A stretch of 64,000 nt of DNA. Origin: an uncultured Porphyromonas sp. Its GTDB lineage: Bacteria; Bacteroidota; Bacteroidia; Bacteroidales; Porphyromonadaceae. Below are positions 17,292 through 25,854 of the stretch, in pieces. Every line of letters begins with the position of its first letter. Within the stretch, counting starts at the first letter, position 1. The stretch lies in NCBI RefSeq assembly GCF_900541275.1, contig NZ_UQJH01000008.1, positions 1 through 64,000 of the forward strand, read 5' to 3'. Under the pieces are notes generated by a model. The model saw only the letters and a list, made by a program, of their open reading frames with translations. It ran no database searches and was not told the DNA's origin. The translations under genes and the position numbers were made by a program.

Positions 17292-17672
17292 ATGTCTAAA
17301 AAAGCTATTTCTACAGAGAAGGCACCGGCAGCCATCGGTCCCTACTCACAGGCGATCTGCACCGGTGATCTGCTCTTCATCTCAGGCCAGCTGGGCCTCA
17401 ACCCCGAGACCGGCAAGCTCGCCGGTGACACTGTCGAGGAGCAGTGCAGACAGTCCTTTGCTAATATCAAGGCGATCCTCGCCGAGGCCGGTATGACGAT
17501 GGACAACGTCGTCAAGTGCATCGTCTACCTGACCAATATGGGAGACTTTGCCTCCGTGAATAAGATCTATGCGGAGCAATTTTCTGCTCCCTTCCCGGCA
17601 CGATGCGCCTTCGCCGTTAGCGCCCTCCCGGCAGGTGGCGTGATCGAGATCGAGGTGACTGCAGCCAAGTAA
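17292..17672 (+). CDS. ridA: RidA family reactive imine/enamine deaminase
   Basis: A 126-residue cytosolic trimeric enzyme that hydrolyses reactive 2-aminoacrylate and related imines formed by PLP enzymes. The start KAISTEKAPAAIGPYSQAI, the central LFISGQLGLNPETGKL and the catalytic Arg region PARCAFAVSALPAGG, ending VIEIEVTA, match the family throughout. It follows recN by 30 bases and is ended by a strong terminator, closing the transcript that begins at dnaN. Confidence 0.96.
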   Translation: MSKKAISTEKAPAAIGPYSQAICTGDLLFISGQLGLNPETGKLAGDTVEEQCRQSFANIKAILAEAGMTMDNVVKCIVYLTNMGDFASVNKIYAEQFSAPFPARCAFAVSALPAGGVIEIEVTAAK

Positions 17673-17696
17673 GGCGATCACATTAGTACAAAAAAG

Positions 17697-17737
17697 GCGG
17701 GTACTGATCCTATTCCGGATCAGTGCCCGCTTTTTTT
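17697..17737 (+). terminator. Rho-independent terminator after ridA
   Basis: A 14-bp stem GCGGGTACTGATCC / GGATCAGTGCCCGC (one G-U pair) with a six-base loop and seven T residues. Confidence 0.93.
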
Positions 17738-17832
17738 GCTAAGAGCGAAAGCGAGACCACACATCAAAATTGTATGATGCGCTGACTGTGAAAATCTCAG
17801 GCAAAAGGACCACGCAAAGGGGCGCGATTGTG

Positions 17833-17840
17833 TACCTTTG
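17833..17840 (+). promoter_or_regulatory. -7 element for the MFS-aroK-C10-AmpG-hemN operon
   Basis: TACCTTTG, 20 bases before the ATG at 17861. It shows that the in-frame TTG at 17828 is not the start. No -33 TTG is seen. Confidence 0.6.
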
Positions 17841-17860
17841 TGGCTCAAAGAGCAAAAGTC

Positions 17861-19105
17861 ATGACTGAAAATCATACCCAAGATCAATCCTCAGTCCGCC
17901 GTCAGGTGCTTTCAGTGATTGTCCTCTTCGGCATCATCAGCATGCTGGGAGACGTCGTCCACGAGTCCGCTCGCAGTGTCAATGGTCAGTACCTCAGTCT
18001 CCTCGGCGTGTCGGCGGCTCAGGTGGGGCTGGTATTCGGTCTGGGCGAATTCATCGGCTACGCGCTCCGTCTCATCTCCGGTGTCATCCTCGACAAGAGT
18101 GGCAAGTACTGGCTCTTCCTCTTCCTCGGCTACGGGGTCCACTTCGTGATACCACTGATGGGCTGCACCACCAGCTGGGGCGTACTCATCGTCCTGATCC
18201 TGACAGAGCGGATCGGGAAGGCCTTCCGCAGCCCGGCCAAGGACACGCTCCTCTCCGGGATATCCGAGCGGCAGGTGGGACTGGGCTTCGCATTTGGGCT
18301 GCAGGAGGCACTGGATCAGCTCGGCGCCTTTCTCGGTCCACTGATCTTCACCGCAGTCTTTTACTACGCTGGTCAGAGTGGCGTGGGGGAGTTTCAGCTC
18401 GGGTACAAGCTACTGGCGATCCCTTTCGTTGTGCTGATGCTCTTCCTCGTATACGTCTGGCGACGGGTGTCACGCTTAGAGCGTGAGCATGGCGCTGTCG
18501 CTCCGGTGGGGGAGCCGGGGAGGCTGAGCCGGATGTTCTGGATCTACTCCGCCTTCACTTTCTTCACCGCCTTTGGTCTGCTCAATTTTGGGATCATCGG
18601 CTATCACCTCAAGGTGCAGTCCGTTATGTCCGACACGATGATCACGATGCTCTACGCTGGCGCCATGGGTGTCGATGCCCTGGTGGCGCTGCTCATCGGG
18701 CGAATGTACGACCGACTGAAGGAGCGGACCGGCTCCAAGACGGGGGGCATCCTCGTCCTCCTCATCGTGCCACTCCTCACCCTGCTGCTGCCTATCCTCA
18801 CCCTCAGCACCTCAGTCCCGGTGGTCATCTCCGGGATGGTGGTCCTGGGAGTGATCCTCGGCGCTCACGAGACCGTGATGCGCTCAGCGATAGCCGACCT
18901 GACGCCCTACAAGAAGCGCGGACTCGGCTTCGGGCTCTTCAATACCTTCTACGGGCTGGCACTGCTTGCCGGATCAGCTCTCAGCGGGCTGCTCTACGAC
19001 AAGGGGCTGACAATGGTCATCATCATCCTCACCGCTGTATCGGAGGGGATTGCCCTCGTCTTCTATGGAGTTATGTATCGTAAGGTAAGAGCAACAGCAG
19101 CGTGA
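17861..19105 (+). CDS. Major facilitator superfamily transporter
   Basis: A 414-residue inner-membrane protein with about 12 predicted helices. The N-terminal half has VLFGIISMLGDVVHESARSV and the MFS loop after helix 2; a region near ERIGKAFRSPAKDTLLSG resembles drug/proton antiporters that are usually annotated as MFS without a substrate. The start at 17861 (MTENHTQDQSS) follows from the promoter position. Its stop overlaps the GTG start of aroK (GTGA), so the operon is translationally coupled. The substrate is not predictable from sequence. Confidence 0.9.
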   Translation: MTENHTQDQSSVRRQVLSVIVLFGIISMLGDVVHESARSVNGQYLSLLGVSAAQVGLVFGLGEFIGYALRLISGVILDKSGKYWLFLFLGYGVHFVIPLMGCTTSWGVLIVLILTERIGKAFRSPAKDTLLSGISERQVGLGFAFGLQEALDQLGAFLGPLIFTAVFYYAGQSGVGEFQLGYKLLAIPFVVLMLFLVYVWRRVSRLEREHGAVAPVGEPGRLSRMFWIYSAFTFFTAFGLLNFGIIGYHLKVQSVMSDTMITMLYAGAMGVDALVALLIGRMYDRLKERTGSKTGGILVLLIVPLLTLLLPILTLSTSVPVVISGMVVLGVILGAHETVMRSAIADLTPYKKRGLGFGLFNTFYGLALLAGSALSGLLYDKGLTMVIIILTAVSEGIALVFYGVMYRKVRATAA

Positions 19106-19650
19106 GACCACTATTCCTCATAGGACTCCCCGGAGTGGGCAAGAGCACCATCGGCAGGATCGTTGCCGAGAGGCTCGAGCTGACATTTGTCGATACGGAC
19201 CTCTTCGTCGAGAGTCGGTACCACGCCACCATCTCATCGATGATCGCTTGCTGCGGGATCGACAAGTTCCGCAAGAGAGAGCGAGTGGCTCTGCTGGAGC
19301 TGCTACAGGAGGAGGACACCCTCATCGCCACTGGTGGAGGGCTACCTATATGGGAGGACAATATGGACCGCATGCTCGCCCATGGGCTGGTAGTCTACCT
19401 CCGATCACCGCTGGACCTACTCGCCGAGAGGCTCTACAGCGTCCGAGCGACCCGGCCGGCAGTGGCAGAGAAGACGCGGAGCGAGGTGCGCGACTACCTC
19501 GAGATGGTGTCGGAGAAAAGGGAGCCCTACTACTCTCGAGCACAGGTGGTGGTGCCGATTGGTCACCTGAGGAGTGCGGAGGAGGAGCGCGAGGCTGCGG
19601 AGCAGGTGATAGAGGCGATCCGACAGCATATGGAGAAGGAGGATGTCTGA
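19102..19650 (+). CDS. aroK: Shikimate kinase
   Basis: Phosphorylates shikimate with ATP in aromatic amino acid synthesis; cytosolic. It has 182 residues and starts at GTG, overlapping the previous stop by four bases. Walker A is GLPGVGKST at residues 8-16, the shikimate-binding DTD motif follows (FVDTDLFVE), and the conserved GGG is in IATGGGLPIW. The lid region has RATRPA with its essential Arg. The end overlaps the C10-like gene by 8 bases. Confidence 0.95.
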   Translation: MRPLFLIGLPGVGKSTIGRIVAERLELTFVDTDLFVESRYHATISSMIACCGIDKFRKRERVALLELLQEEDTLIATGGGLPIWEDNMDRMLAHGLVVYLRSPLDLLAERLYSVRATRPAVAEKTRSEVRDYLEMVSEKREPYYSRAQVVVPIGHLRSAEEEREAAEQVIEAIRQHMEKEDV

Positions 19651-20401
19651 GATGGAGAGAAGAGAAAGCCTCAGGGCACTCCTCAGCGGCTCTGATCTCA
19701 TCACGCCCGAGGAGGTGACCGAGTACATCCCGATGATGGTGCGCACGATATGGCACCAGGGTACCCCCTTTGACCTCCATACTCCGATCCGAAGAGGACT
19801 GCGGCACTCCTCACCCATCGGTCGCTCCCCGGCCGGCTGTGCACCCGTGGCGCTGGCTCAGCTACTCACGCAAGTAGCGGTAGACCGCGGCTCCCGAAAT
19901 CCTCTCTTCCGCTCCCTCGAGCGGGTCTCCGCCCTCGATCCCCGGGTCACCTCCACCGCCTCCGAGCGGGAGATGGCAGGCCGATTTCTCTCGGAGATAG
20001 GCACCGCCCTCTCGACGATCTACACGACCGACTTTGGTCTCACCTGGCCGTGGCGTATCCGCCTTCTCCTCACTCGGATGGGCTTTCATCAGGCGAGGCT
20101 CCACTGGTGGGGGCTGAGAGAGATGATCGAGCGGAGCCTTCGAGAGGGACTGCCGGTGATCCTCACTGCCGGGCGGGAGGACCTCACCTTCCACACTTGG
20201 ATCGTGGATGGACTGCTCCGCACGGAGGATGCACTCTATCTCCACTGCAACTACGGCTGGGGTGGTCGGGCCAATGGGTACTACCGCTATGGGCGATACG
20301 ACGTATCCCGAGGACCGATCTTCCGCAGCCCCGAGGAGCAGAGGCTACCCCGCACCTCCTCAGGACGATACCACCTCCTCCCCTCCGTCATCACCCTATG
20401 A
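19643..20401 (+). CDS. C10 (streptopain)-like cysteine protease domain, no signal peptide
   Basis: A 252-residue protein with the two active-site regions of peptidase family C10: AGCAPVALAQLL with the candidate nucleophile C66, and FHTWIVDG with H184, followed by the family signature NYGWGGRANGYY at 203-214. Typical C10 enzymes (streptopain, PrtT, interpain) are secreted with a signal peptide, a long propeptide and C-terminal modules; none is present here. It overlaps aroK by 8 bases and the AmpG-like gene by 4, so it is a genuine operon member. A cytosolic peptidase or processing role is an inference, and its substrate is unknown. Confidence 0.8.
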   Translation: MSEMERRESLRALLSGSDLITPEEVTEYIPMMVRTIWHQGTPFDLHTPIRRGLRHSSPIGRSPAGCAPVALAQLLTQVAVDRGSRNPLFRSLERVSALDPRVTSTASEREMAGRFLSEIGTALSTIYTTDFGLTWPWRIRLLLTRMGFHQARLHWWGLREMIERSLREGLPVILTAGREDLTFHTWIVDGLLRTEDALYLHCNYGWGGRANGYYRYGRYDVSRGPIFRSPEEQRLPRTSSGRYHLLPSVITL

Positions 20402-21612
20402 GACAGAAAGATAACACTCTATACCGAGCTGAAGCACTGACACTGGGGACGTTTTTCTGCCTCTACGTGGCGCAGTCGATCCCCTCGAGCTTCCTCTCCA
20501 CAGCACTGCAGGTGATGATGCGGGAGCAGCAGTTCTCCCTCTCCTCCATCGGGCTCCTCCAGCTGGTCAAGCTCCCGTGGATCCTGAAGTTCCTCTGGGC
20601 ACCCTTGGTGGACCGGCACTGTCTGACGGTGCGGGACTACAAGCGCTGCATCATCGTCTCGGAGGTGATCTACGCCGGGCTCCTCTGCGCCATAGGTCTG
20701 CTGCAGGTAAGTAGCGACATCTACCTGATCCTCGGGCTGATCATTCTAGCGCTGATCGCCTCCGGGACACAGGACATCGCCACCGACTCCCTCGCAGCGC
20801 TGAGCTACGGAGGGCGCGACAAGAGTCTCGTCAATACGATGCAGTCCTCAGGAAGCTTTGCCGGCACACTGGTCGGTAGCGGGCTGCTCTTGGTCGTCCT
20901 ACACCGCTACGGCTGGCAGGTAGTCCTGCTCTGCCTGGCACTCTTCGTGCTGCTGGCGCTAGTACCCTTAGGGCTGGAGCGGCAGATCTCTTTTGAGAAA
21001 AAAGATCCCAAGCGACGTGCCGGGATCGGTGACTTCGCCCTCTTCTTTTCCCGGAAGGGGATCTGGCGCCAAGTGCTCTTCCTCCTACTCTTCTACTCGG
21101 GCCTGATGGCGATACTGCCTATGCTACGTCCGTGGCTGGTGGACCAGGGGTTTGATATGGGCTCCATAGGCATCCTGAGCGGTCTGCTCGGCACCGGTAC
21201 CGCCTTTGTCAGCTCCCTCGCCTCGGGCTTCGTCGTCCGTCGCATCGGGATCTATCGGGCGCGGAAGTACTTCGCCACACTGATCTTAGTCGCCACACTC
21301 TACTTCCTCACGCTGACGCAGGTCGAGGTCAGCACGCTCCTCGTAAGCATCGGTGTGATGCTCTTGTGGGCGGCTTACGGGAGTGCAACGGTCGTCGTCT
21401 ATGTCTCCTCCATGGAGACCCTGCGTGCGGGCCGCGAGGGGACAGACTTCACGGTGCAGATCGTCATCACCCACCTCTGCGGCATGGGGATGGCTATCCT
21501 CGGTGGCGTGGTGGCAGACCATACCGGCTACAGTGGACTCTTTGCCCTTGCGGTACTGCTGGCGCTCATCTCACTTATCTATATACACCTTGTCTTTAAG
21601 AATGAAAAATAG
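20398..21612 (+). CDS. AmpG-like MFS permease
   Basis: A 404-residue membrane transporter from the ATG at 20398, which overlaps the previous stop (ATGA). The block LVKLPWILKFLWAPLVDR after helix 2 and GTQDIATDSLA in helix 4 are hallmarks of the AmpG / acetyl-CoA transporter branch, which in Gram-negatives imports anhydromuropeptides for cell-wall recycling. About 12 helices are visible. Its neighbour, a C10-like peptidase, may act on the imported peptides, but this is an inference. The end overlaps hemN by 11 bases. Confidence 0.88.
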   Translation: MRQKDNTLYRAEALTLGTFFCLYVAQSIPSSFLSTALQVMMREQQFSLSSIGLLQLVKLPWILKFLWAPLVDRHCLTVRDYKRCIIVSEVIYAGLLCAIGLLQVSSDIYLILGLIILALIASGTQDIATDSLAALSYGGRDKSLVNTMQSSGSFAGTLVGSGLLLVVLHRYGWQVVLLCLALFVLLALVPLGLERQISFEKKDPKRRAGIGDFALFFSRKGIWRQVLFLLLFYSGLMAILPMLRPWLVDQGFDMGSIGILSGLLGTGTAFVSSLASGFVVRRIGIYRARKYFATLILVATLYFLTLTQVEVSTLLVSIGVMLLWAAYGSATVVVYVSSMETLRAGREGTDFTVQIVITHLCGMGMAILGGVVADHTGYSGLFALAVLLALISLIYIHLVFKNEK

Positions 21613-22969
21613 CGATACCCTCCTCGAGAAGTACAATCAACCTGTCCCCCGCTACACCAGCTACCCGCCTGCCAATTTCTTCCACAGCATAGAGCCGAAG
21701 GACTTCCTCGCTGCCGTAGAGGCATCCAATAGTGCCTCGGACAACCACGTCTCCTTCTACATCCACATCCCCTTCTGCCGCCAGCTCTGCCACTTCTGCG
21801 CCTGCAATTCCTACCCGATGGCTCGCCCGGATCGCATAGAGGCTTATGTGGAGGCGCTCCATAGAGAGATCGACCTGATCGCCAGACACCTCACCCCGGG
21901 ACGCAAGATCTCACAGATCCACTATGGCGGCGGCAGTCCCACTGCCATACCGGTCCACTACCTCCGCGAGCTCAATGAGCACCTCCTCTCCCTCATGGAG
22001 ACGATCGACCGACCGGAGATTGCGATCGAGTGCCATCCCGGCTACCTCGATGAGCATGCATGGGCAGAGCTGATTGACTGCCGCTTCAGTCGCTACAGCC
22101 TCGGGGTGCAGGACTTTGACGAGGAGGTGCTCCGGATCGTCCATCGTGAGCCCCCACTCCTCCCCGTAAGCGAGATCGTGTCGATGCTACACGATGCGGG
22201 GGCGACGGTCAATATGGATCTCCTCTTCGGTCTGCCGCACCAGACGGTAGAGAGCTTTGCGAGGTCAGTCCGGATGGCGGCAGAGATCCATCCGGAGCGG
22301 ATAGTCACCTTTAGCTATGGTCACGTGCCATGGGTGCATAAGCGGCAGCTGATCTTAGAGCGGGCAGGGCTCCCGGAGCCGGAAGAGAAGCAGGCTATGT
22401 ACCGCCGTGCTGCCGACATACTCCACGGTGAGGGCTACAGATCCATCGGGATGGATCACTTTGTCCTCCCGTCTGACGAGCTCAGCATAGCGCTTGATGA
22501 GGGACGACTGAGACGAAATTTCCAAGGGTACTGCACCCTCAGGACCACGGCGCAGGTCTACGCTCTCGGCGTCACCGGCATCAGCCAGCTCGGCACCGCC
22601 TATGCGCAAAACGGGCGAGACATCACCGAGTACATCGACACCCTCAGTGCCGGGAGACTCTACACCGAGAGAGGCTACCTGCTCTCCCCGAGGGAGCAGA
22701 TCGTCCGTGAGGTGATCGAGACGCTGATGTGTAACTACCGCCTCCGGTGGAGCGAAGTGGCTGAGCGGCTCGGCATAACTGCAGAGGAGACTATGCAGGC
22801 AGTGGTGTACGACCGGGACAAGCTACACGAGATGGCGGCTGACGGGCTGATAAATCTGACCCCGGAGGGTATCGAGCTGCCTATCGGCTCTCCCTACGTA
22901 CGCTACGTGGCCGCCTCACTCGATCCCCTGATGCAGCAGACGGATAAGCGCTTCTCCAAGCCGGTGTGA
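21602..22969 (+). CDS. hemN: Oxygen-independent coproporphyrinogen III dehydrogenase
   Basis: A radical SAM enzyme that converts coproporphyrinogen III to protoporphyrinogen IX without oxygen. The start at 21602 (MKNSDTLLEKYNQPVPRYTS) overlaps the previous gene by 11 bases. The 4Fe-4S cluster motif is C59, C63, C66 (FCRQLCHFCAC), followed by C68, the HemN-type pattern. YGGGSPTAI and the SAM-binding glycines follow, and the C-terminal HemN domain covers about 370-455. At 455 residues the length is standard, in keeping with an anaerobe that makes or completes haem. Confidence 0.95.
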   Translation: MKNSDTLLEKYNQPVPRYTSYPPANFFHSIEPKDFLAAVEASNSASDNHVSFYIHIPFCRQLCHFCACNSYPMARPDRIEAYVEALHREIDLIARHLTPGRKISQIHYGGGSPTAIPVHYLRELNEHLLSLMETIDRPEIAIECHPGYLDEHAWAELIDCRFSRYSLGVQDFDEEVLRIVHREPPLLPVSEIVSMLHDAGATVNMDLLFGLPHQTVESFARSVRMAAEIHPERIVTFSYGHVPWVHKRQLILERAGLPEPEEKQAMYRRAADILHGEGYRSIGMDHFVLPSDELSIALDEGRLRRNFQGYCTLRTTAQVYALGVTGISQLGTAYAQNGRDITEYIDTLSAGRLYTERGYLLSPREQIVREVIETLMCNYRLRWSEVAERLGITAEETMQAVVYDRDKLHEMAADGLINLTPEGIELPIGSPYVRYVAASLDPLMQQTDKRFSKPV

Positions 22970-23009
22970 GCCGGCACTCTCCCTCGTGGCACCGGTGGTG
23001 TTTTTTACA

Positions 23010-23017
23010 TAACTTTG
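23010..23017 (+). promoter_or_regulatory. -7 element for the GYF-DUF2752 operon
   Basis: TAACTTTG, an exact TAnnTTTG match, 37 bases upstream of the ATG at 23054. It excludes the in-frame start at 23015. Confidence 0.6.
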
Positions 23018-23053
23018 CTCTTAGACACAACCACGCTTACCAGCACAAAACTT

Positions 23054-23512
23054 ATGTCAGAGTACTACATACTGAACGGATCTGAGCAACAAGGACCATA
23101 CACCATCGACCAACTCAGGGGGAGAGTGACCCCACAGACCTATGTGTGGAGAGAGGGACTTGCCGACTGGGTCCAGGCGATCAACCTCCCTGAGCTCTCA
23201 GGACTACTTGTCCCTGAGGGGGCTGTACCTCCACCCACACAAGGGCAGACTATGACCACTAAGCCCAAGGACTATCTCGTGGAGTCGATCCTGGTGACCA
23301 TCTTCTGCTGTATGGTCTTCGGGATCCTGGGGATCGTCTACTCCGCGCAGGCCAATAGTGCCTTCTCGAGCGGAAACGTCGCCGCAGCCAACGAATTTTC
23401 CGCTAAGGCGAAGCAGTGGGTCACTTACGGCTTCTGGAGCGGCATTGCCGTAGCTGGGATCTACCTATTCCTTATGATGATTGGTGTCGCCTCAGGCATA
23501 TCCCTAAGCTGA
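23054..23512 (+). CDS. GYF-2 domain and CD225/dispanin-type membrane protein
   Basis: A 152-residue protein. The N-terminal GYF_2 domain (about 1-55) reads YYILNGSEQQGPYTIDQL and includes VWREGLADWVQA. A linker leads to a CD225-like region with two membrane segments (YLVESILVTIFCCMVFGILG and YGFWSGIAVAGIYLFLMMIG). Proteins with this layout are frequent in Bacteroidota and their role is unknown; the GYF-2 part probably binds a peptide ligand on the cytoplasmic side. The DUF2752 gene begins one base after its stop, so they form a two-gene operon. Confidence 0.88.
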   Translation: MSEYYILNGSEQQGPYTIDQLRGRVTPQTYVWREGLADWVQAINLPELSGLLVPEGAVPPPTQGQTMTTKPKDYLVESILVTIFCCMVFGILGIVYSAQANSAFSSGNVAAANEFSAKAKQWVTYGFWSGIAVAGIYLFLMMIGVASGISLS

Positions 23513-23513
23513 G

Positions 23514-23894
23514 ATGCGCCCCCGCATCAGGTATCTCCTCATAGTACTGGCACTTGTGGTGGCAGCTGTCGGCTACAAGTGCCTCGACCCATCCGTGGCA
23601 CCGATCTTCCCGAGGTGTCCCTTTCGGCTACTAACGGGGTACCTCTGCCCAGGCTGTGGGTCCCAACGGGCGATCCACCATCTGCTCAATCTCGACCTCG
23701 CCGGAGCCTGGCAAATGAACCCCCTCTTCGTCATCGCCCTACCCTACCTCGCTCTCGTACTGCTCCTCCAGCCACTCGCACACCGCTCCCCTCGCTGCGC
23801 CAGACTTAGGGACCTCCTCGTGGGCTACCGCGCATCGGTCTTGATCTTGGTGGTGATCCTGCTCTTCTGGATTGGTCGCAATATAGTGGCGTAG
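23514..23894 (+). CDS. DUF2752 family membrane protein
   Basis: A 126-residue protein with about three membrane segments. The hallmark is FRLLTGYLCPGCGSQRAIHH at residues 38-57, containing the conserved CPxCG, followed by a helix rich in small residues. The function is unknown. It begins one base after the GYF-2 gene, a pairing commonly seen in Bacteroidota. No gene follows on the same strand for 150 bases. Confidence 0.87.
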   Translation: MRPRIRYLLIVLALVVAAVGYKCLDPSVAPIFPRCPFRLLTGYLCPGCGSQRAIHHLLNLDLAGAWQMNPLFVIALPYLALVLLLQPLAHRSPRCARLRDLLVGYRASVLILVVILLFWIGRNIVA

Positions 23895-23978
23895 CCATCA
23901 GGATTGACACAAAAGCTCCTCCCGTCCATTTTCGACAAGCTTTTGTGACAAAGAAAAAGACTAATTAACGGCGAAAAT

Positions 23979-24009
23979 TTGGTTCAATCACCGATATATT
24001 AGAACTTTG
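23979..24009 (+). promoter_or_regulatory. Promoter for the small lipoprotein gene
   Basis: TTG at 23979-23981, 20 bases, then GAACTTTG at 24002-24009 (TAnnTTTG with the first base changed). The ATG at 24048 follows 38 bases later. Confidence 0.5.
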
Positions 24010-24047
24010 TGATGCTAAATGTTTCACCAAACCAAAATAGCAAGATT

Positions 24048-24464
24048 ATGAAAGTCAAGAATATTCTCATCGCCGCAGCGGCACTCGTAGGTCTCACCCT
24101 CTTCGCATCTTCGTGCAAGGAGGATGACGGAAATATCCCCGAGAATGCCTCCTCCATTGCCAACACCAAGTGGGTGGCAGAGGTCAAGGACAATAAGACC
24201 GACATCGACCCCGTGGCGTGGATCCTCACCTTTGATGGCAACAACCGCTTTACCCTCACGAGCAAGGCGGGCAGTCTGGGTGCCGTGAGTCACTCCGGCA
24301 CCTACATCTACAAGCACCCCAAGGTAACCCTCAGCCTCGACAAGGCTTGGGACGCACAGCCGACAGTACTCTCTTTTGACCTCACCAGGACCTCAGAGGA
24401 GACGCTCACAGGCTACCTTTTCACCAAGAAGGTTAAGGTCATCTTTACAAAGGAGAAGAAATAA
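24048..24464 (+). CDS. Small lipocalin-like lipoprotein
   Basis: A 138-residue protein with a lipoprotein signal peptide ending LTLFASSC, so the mature N-terminal Cys would be lipidated. The mature part contains NTKWVAEVKDNKTD, ILTFDGNNRFTLTS and SGTYIYKHPKVTLSL, an up-and-down beta pattern like the small lipocalin-type lipoproteins common in Bacteroidota. Ligand and role are unknown. The upstream start at 24009 overlaps the promoter and was rejected. A hairpin terminator follows. Confidence 0.8.
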   Translation: MKVKNILIAAAALVGLTLFASSCKEDDGNIPENASSIANTKWVAEVKDNKTDIDPVAWILTFDGNNRFTLTSKAGSLGAVSHSGTYIYKHPKVTLSLDKAWDAQPTVLSFDLTRTSEETLTGYLFTKKVKVIFTKEKK

Positions 24465-24481
24465 CCTCCTCCCCAAAAGCC

Positions 24482-24521
24482 GAAGAGAGCACCGCAGACG
24501 ACCATCTACGGTGCTCTCTTC
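24482..24521. terminator. Hairpin after the small lipoprotein gene
   Basis: A perfect 13-bp stem GAAGAGAGCACCG / CGGTGCTCTCTTC with a 14-base loop; no T-run follows. Confidence 0.7.
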
Positions 24522-24629
24522 GCACATCAAGCAAAAGCCGGATTATTGCTCTCTATCAATGGAACGAGTCGTCTATGGTCTATTTGCCCCATCTGACGAA
24601 GCATTATAACCAATTGAATTTGAAAACAC

Positions 24630-25208
24630 TTAATGCCATTCGACCTTGATATTTTTGAACTGGATCTCATCAATAGAGAAGCCCACTTGAGGTGTCAATA
24701 TTAGCACCTGAGCTTCCTGTAACTTCTCAGGACTTAGATCGTCAAAGGTGACTGATGCCTTGACGACTATGCCTTTATAGATATCAAGGAAAGACTCCTC
24801 TCCCCCAACTTCACCTTTGGAACAAACGTAACGATTTCCATATAGGTCTATTATAGTATGAGGAGGGTAAGATGTCCCCATAGAGACACTTGCTTTCTTC
24901 GCTGATGTCACTATCTGGAATTGAGCTGTAACAGTTCCACTCTCGACATCACCAGCTAGGGACAAAAGGCGATACTCCACCCCACTTTTACCAACCTGTG
25001 ATACAGTTGGTTTTCCATAATCCACAGCCTTCCGCAGACGATTGTTTTGCTGATCAAGCTGATCAAGTCGTAGCGAGAGGGTGGAAAGCTGAGCTGAGAG
25101 ATCTGCAATGGTCTTCTCAAGGTCAGTGACACGACTTTCAAGTGTCGTCTGCCCAATTGCACTGCTGCAGATGACTAGAAAACTCAGTAGAAGCACAAGT
25201 CTCTTCAT
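24630..25208 (-). CDS. Exported coiled-coil protein of unknown function
   Basis: A 192-residue protein from ATG at 25208-25206 (MKRLVLLLSFLVICSSAIGQ), a clear signal peptide. Next comes a heptad-rich coiled coil (about 22-57, LESRVTDLEKTIADLSAQLS and SLRLDQLDQQNNRLRKAV), then a beta-rich domain of about 130 residues. The coding sequence is noticeably more AT-rich than the genes on either side and it is on the opposite strand, next to a MITE-like element, so recent acquisition is possible. I recognise no family. The alternative start at 25244 lacks a good signal peptide. Confidence 0.75.
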   Translation of the reverse strand: MKRLVLLLSFLVICSSAIGQTTLESRVTDLEKTIADLSAQLSTLSLRLDQLDQQNNRLRKAVDYGKPTVSQVGKSGVEYRLLSLAGDVESGTVTAQFQIVTSAKKASVSMGTSYPPHTIIDLYGNRYVCSKGEVGGEESFLDIYKGIVVKASVTFDDLSPEKLQEAQVLILTPQVGFSIDEIQFKNIKVEWH

Positions 25209-25348
25209 ATCTTTACTATTCTTAGGTGTGAATGATAATGGCAAGCAATATTACCTAAAATATCTGTTTCTACTCCATCTGTCGAGTAACGTCATAAGAT
25301 GTGCTGAATATATCTAATCTAATGACGCAGAGCCACCACTATTTATGT

Positions 25349-25775
25349 CAGGGCTGACGCATTTGAGCGTTACAGAAGCCACTCAACTCACTGTGAAGAG
25401 TGGTGAACGATGCACCCCGACAGGGGTGCTCGCTCCATAGGCATCGGTCATCCGCGAAGCGGTGACCGATGTACAGAGCCCCAGCCTACCACCTCGACCC
25501 CTTGTGGGTCGCCGAGCAGACATCTCCAATGCCGGCGACCCGCAAGGGGTCGAGGGATGATGTGTACGCTTATACATCGGTCATCGGCACTTCGTGCCTC
25601 GACCGATGCCTATGGAGCGTGCATCCTTCGGATGCGGGAGAGTCTCCTATGTAGCGGTCTTCACATACGCTCCTGTCCGATGACCCTAAGGAGGTCGTCA
25701 GGGCGAGCACCCCGATAGGCGTGCTCGCCTTTTACCTGGGGGAGACCTTGAGCAAATCCAAATGCGTCACCCCTG
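25349..25775. mobile_element. MITE-like element with nested hairpins
   Basis: The element is bounded by 17-bp inverted ends: CAGGGCTGACGCATTTG at 25349-25365 and the complement of CAGGGGTGACGCATTTG at 25759-25775, one mismatch. The flanks carry the direct repeat CTATTTATGT at 25339-25348 and 25776-25785, as expected of a target-site duplication. No transposase frame exists. The interior is almost entirely inverted repeats: hairpins at 25412-25429, 25442-25471, 25493-25554 (21-bp arms), 25575-25608, 25621-25635 and 25702-25729. A 19-bp long-range pair (25431-25449 with 25601-25619) would compete with two of them. Confidence 0.75.
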
Positions 25776-25816
25776 CTATTTATGTCACCACGCAGACACA
25801 ATTAAAACATATGTGG

Positions 25817-25824
25817 TATGTTTG
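25817..25824 (+). promoter_or_regulatory. -7 element for the OsmC gene
   Basis: TATGTTTG, 31 bases upstream of the ATG at 25855 and 42 bases beyond the right end of the MITE-like element. The in-frame ATG at 25837 would lie almost at the transcription start, so the later one is preferred. Confidence 0.55.
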
Positions 25825-25854
25825 AGACAGAAATAAATGAGCAATCACACAAAT

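Noticed and set aside
25410..25718. Short frames inside the MITE-like element
   Set aside because: They are translations of inverted repeats; overlapping frames exist on both strands and none has a protein-like pattern.
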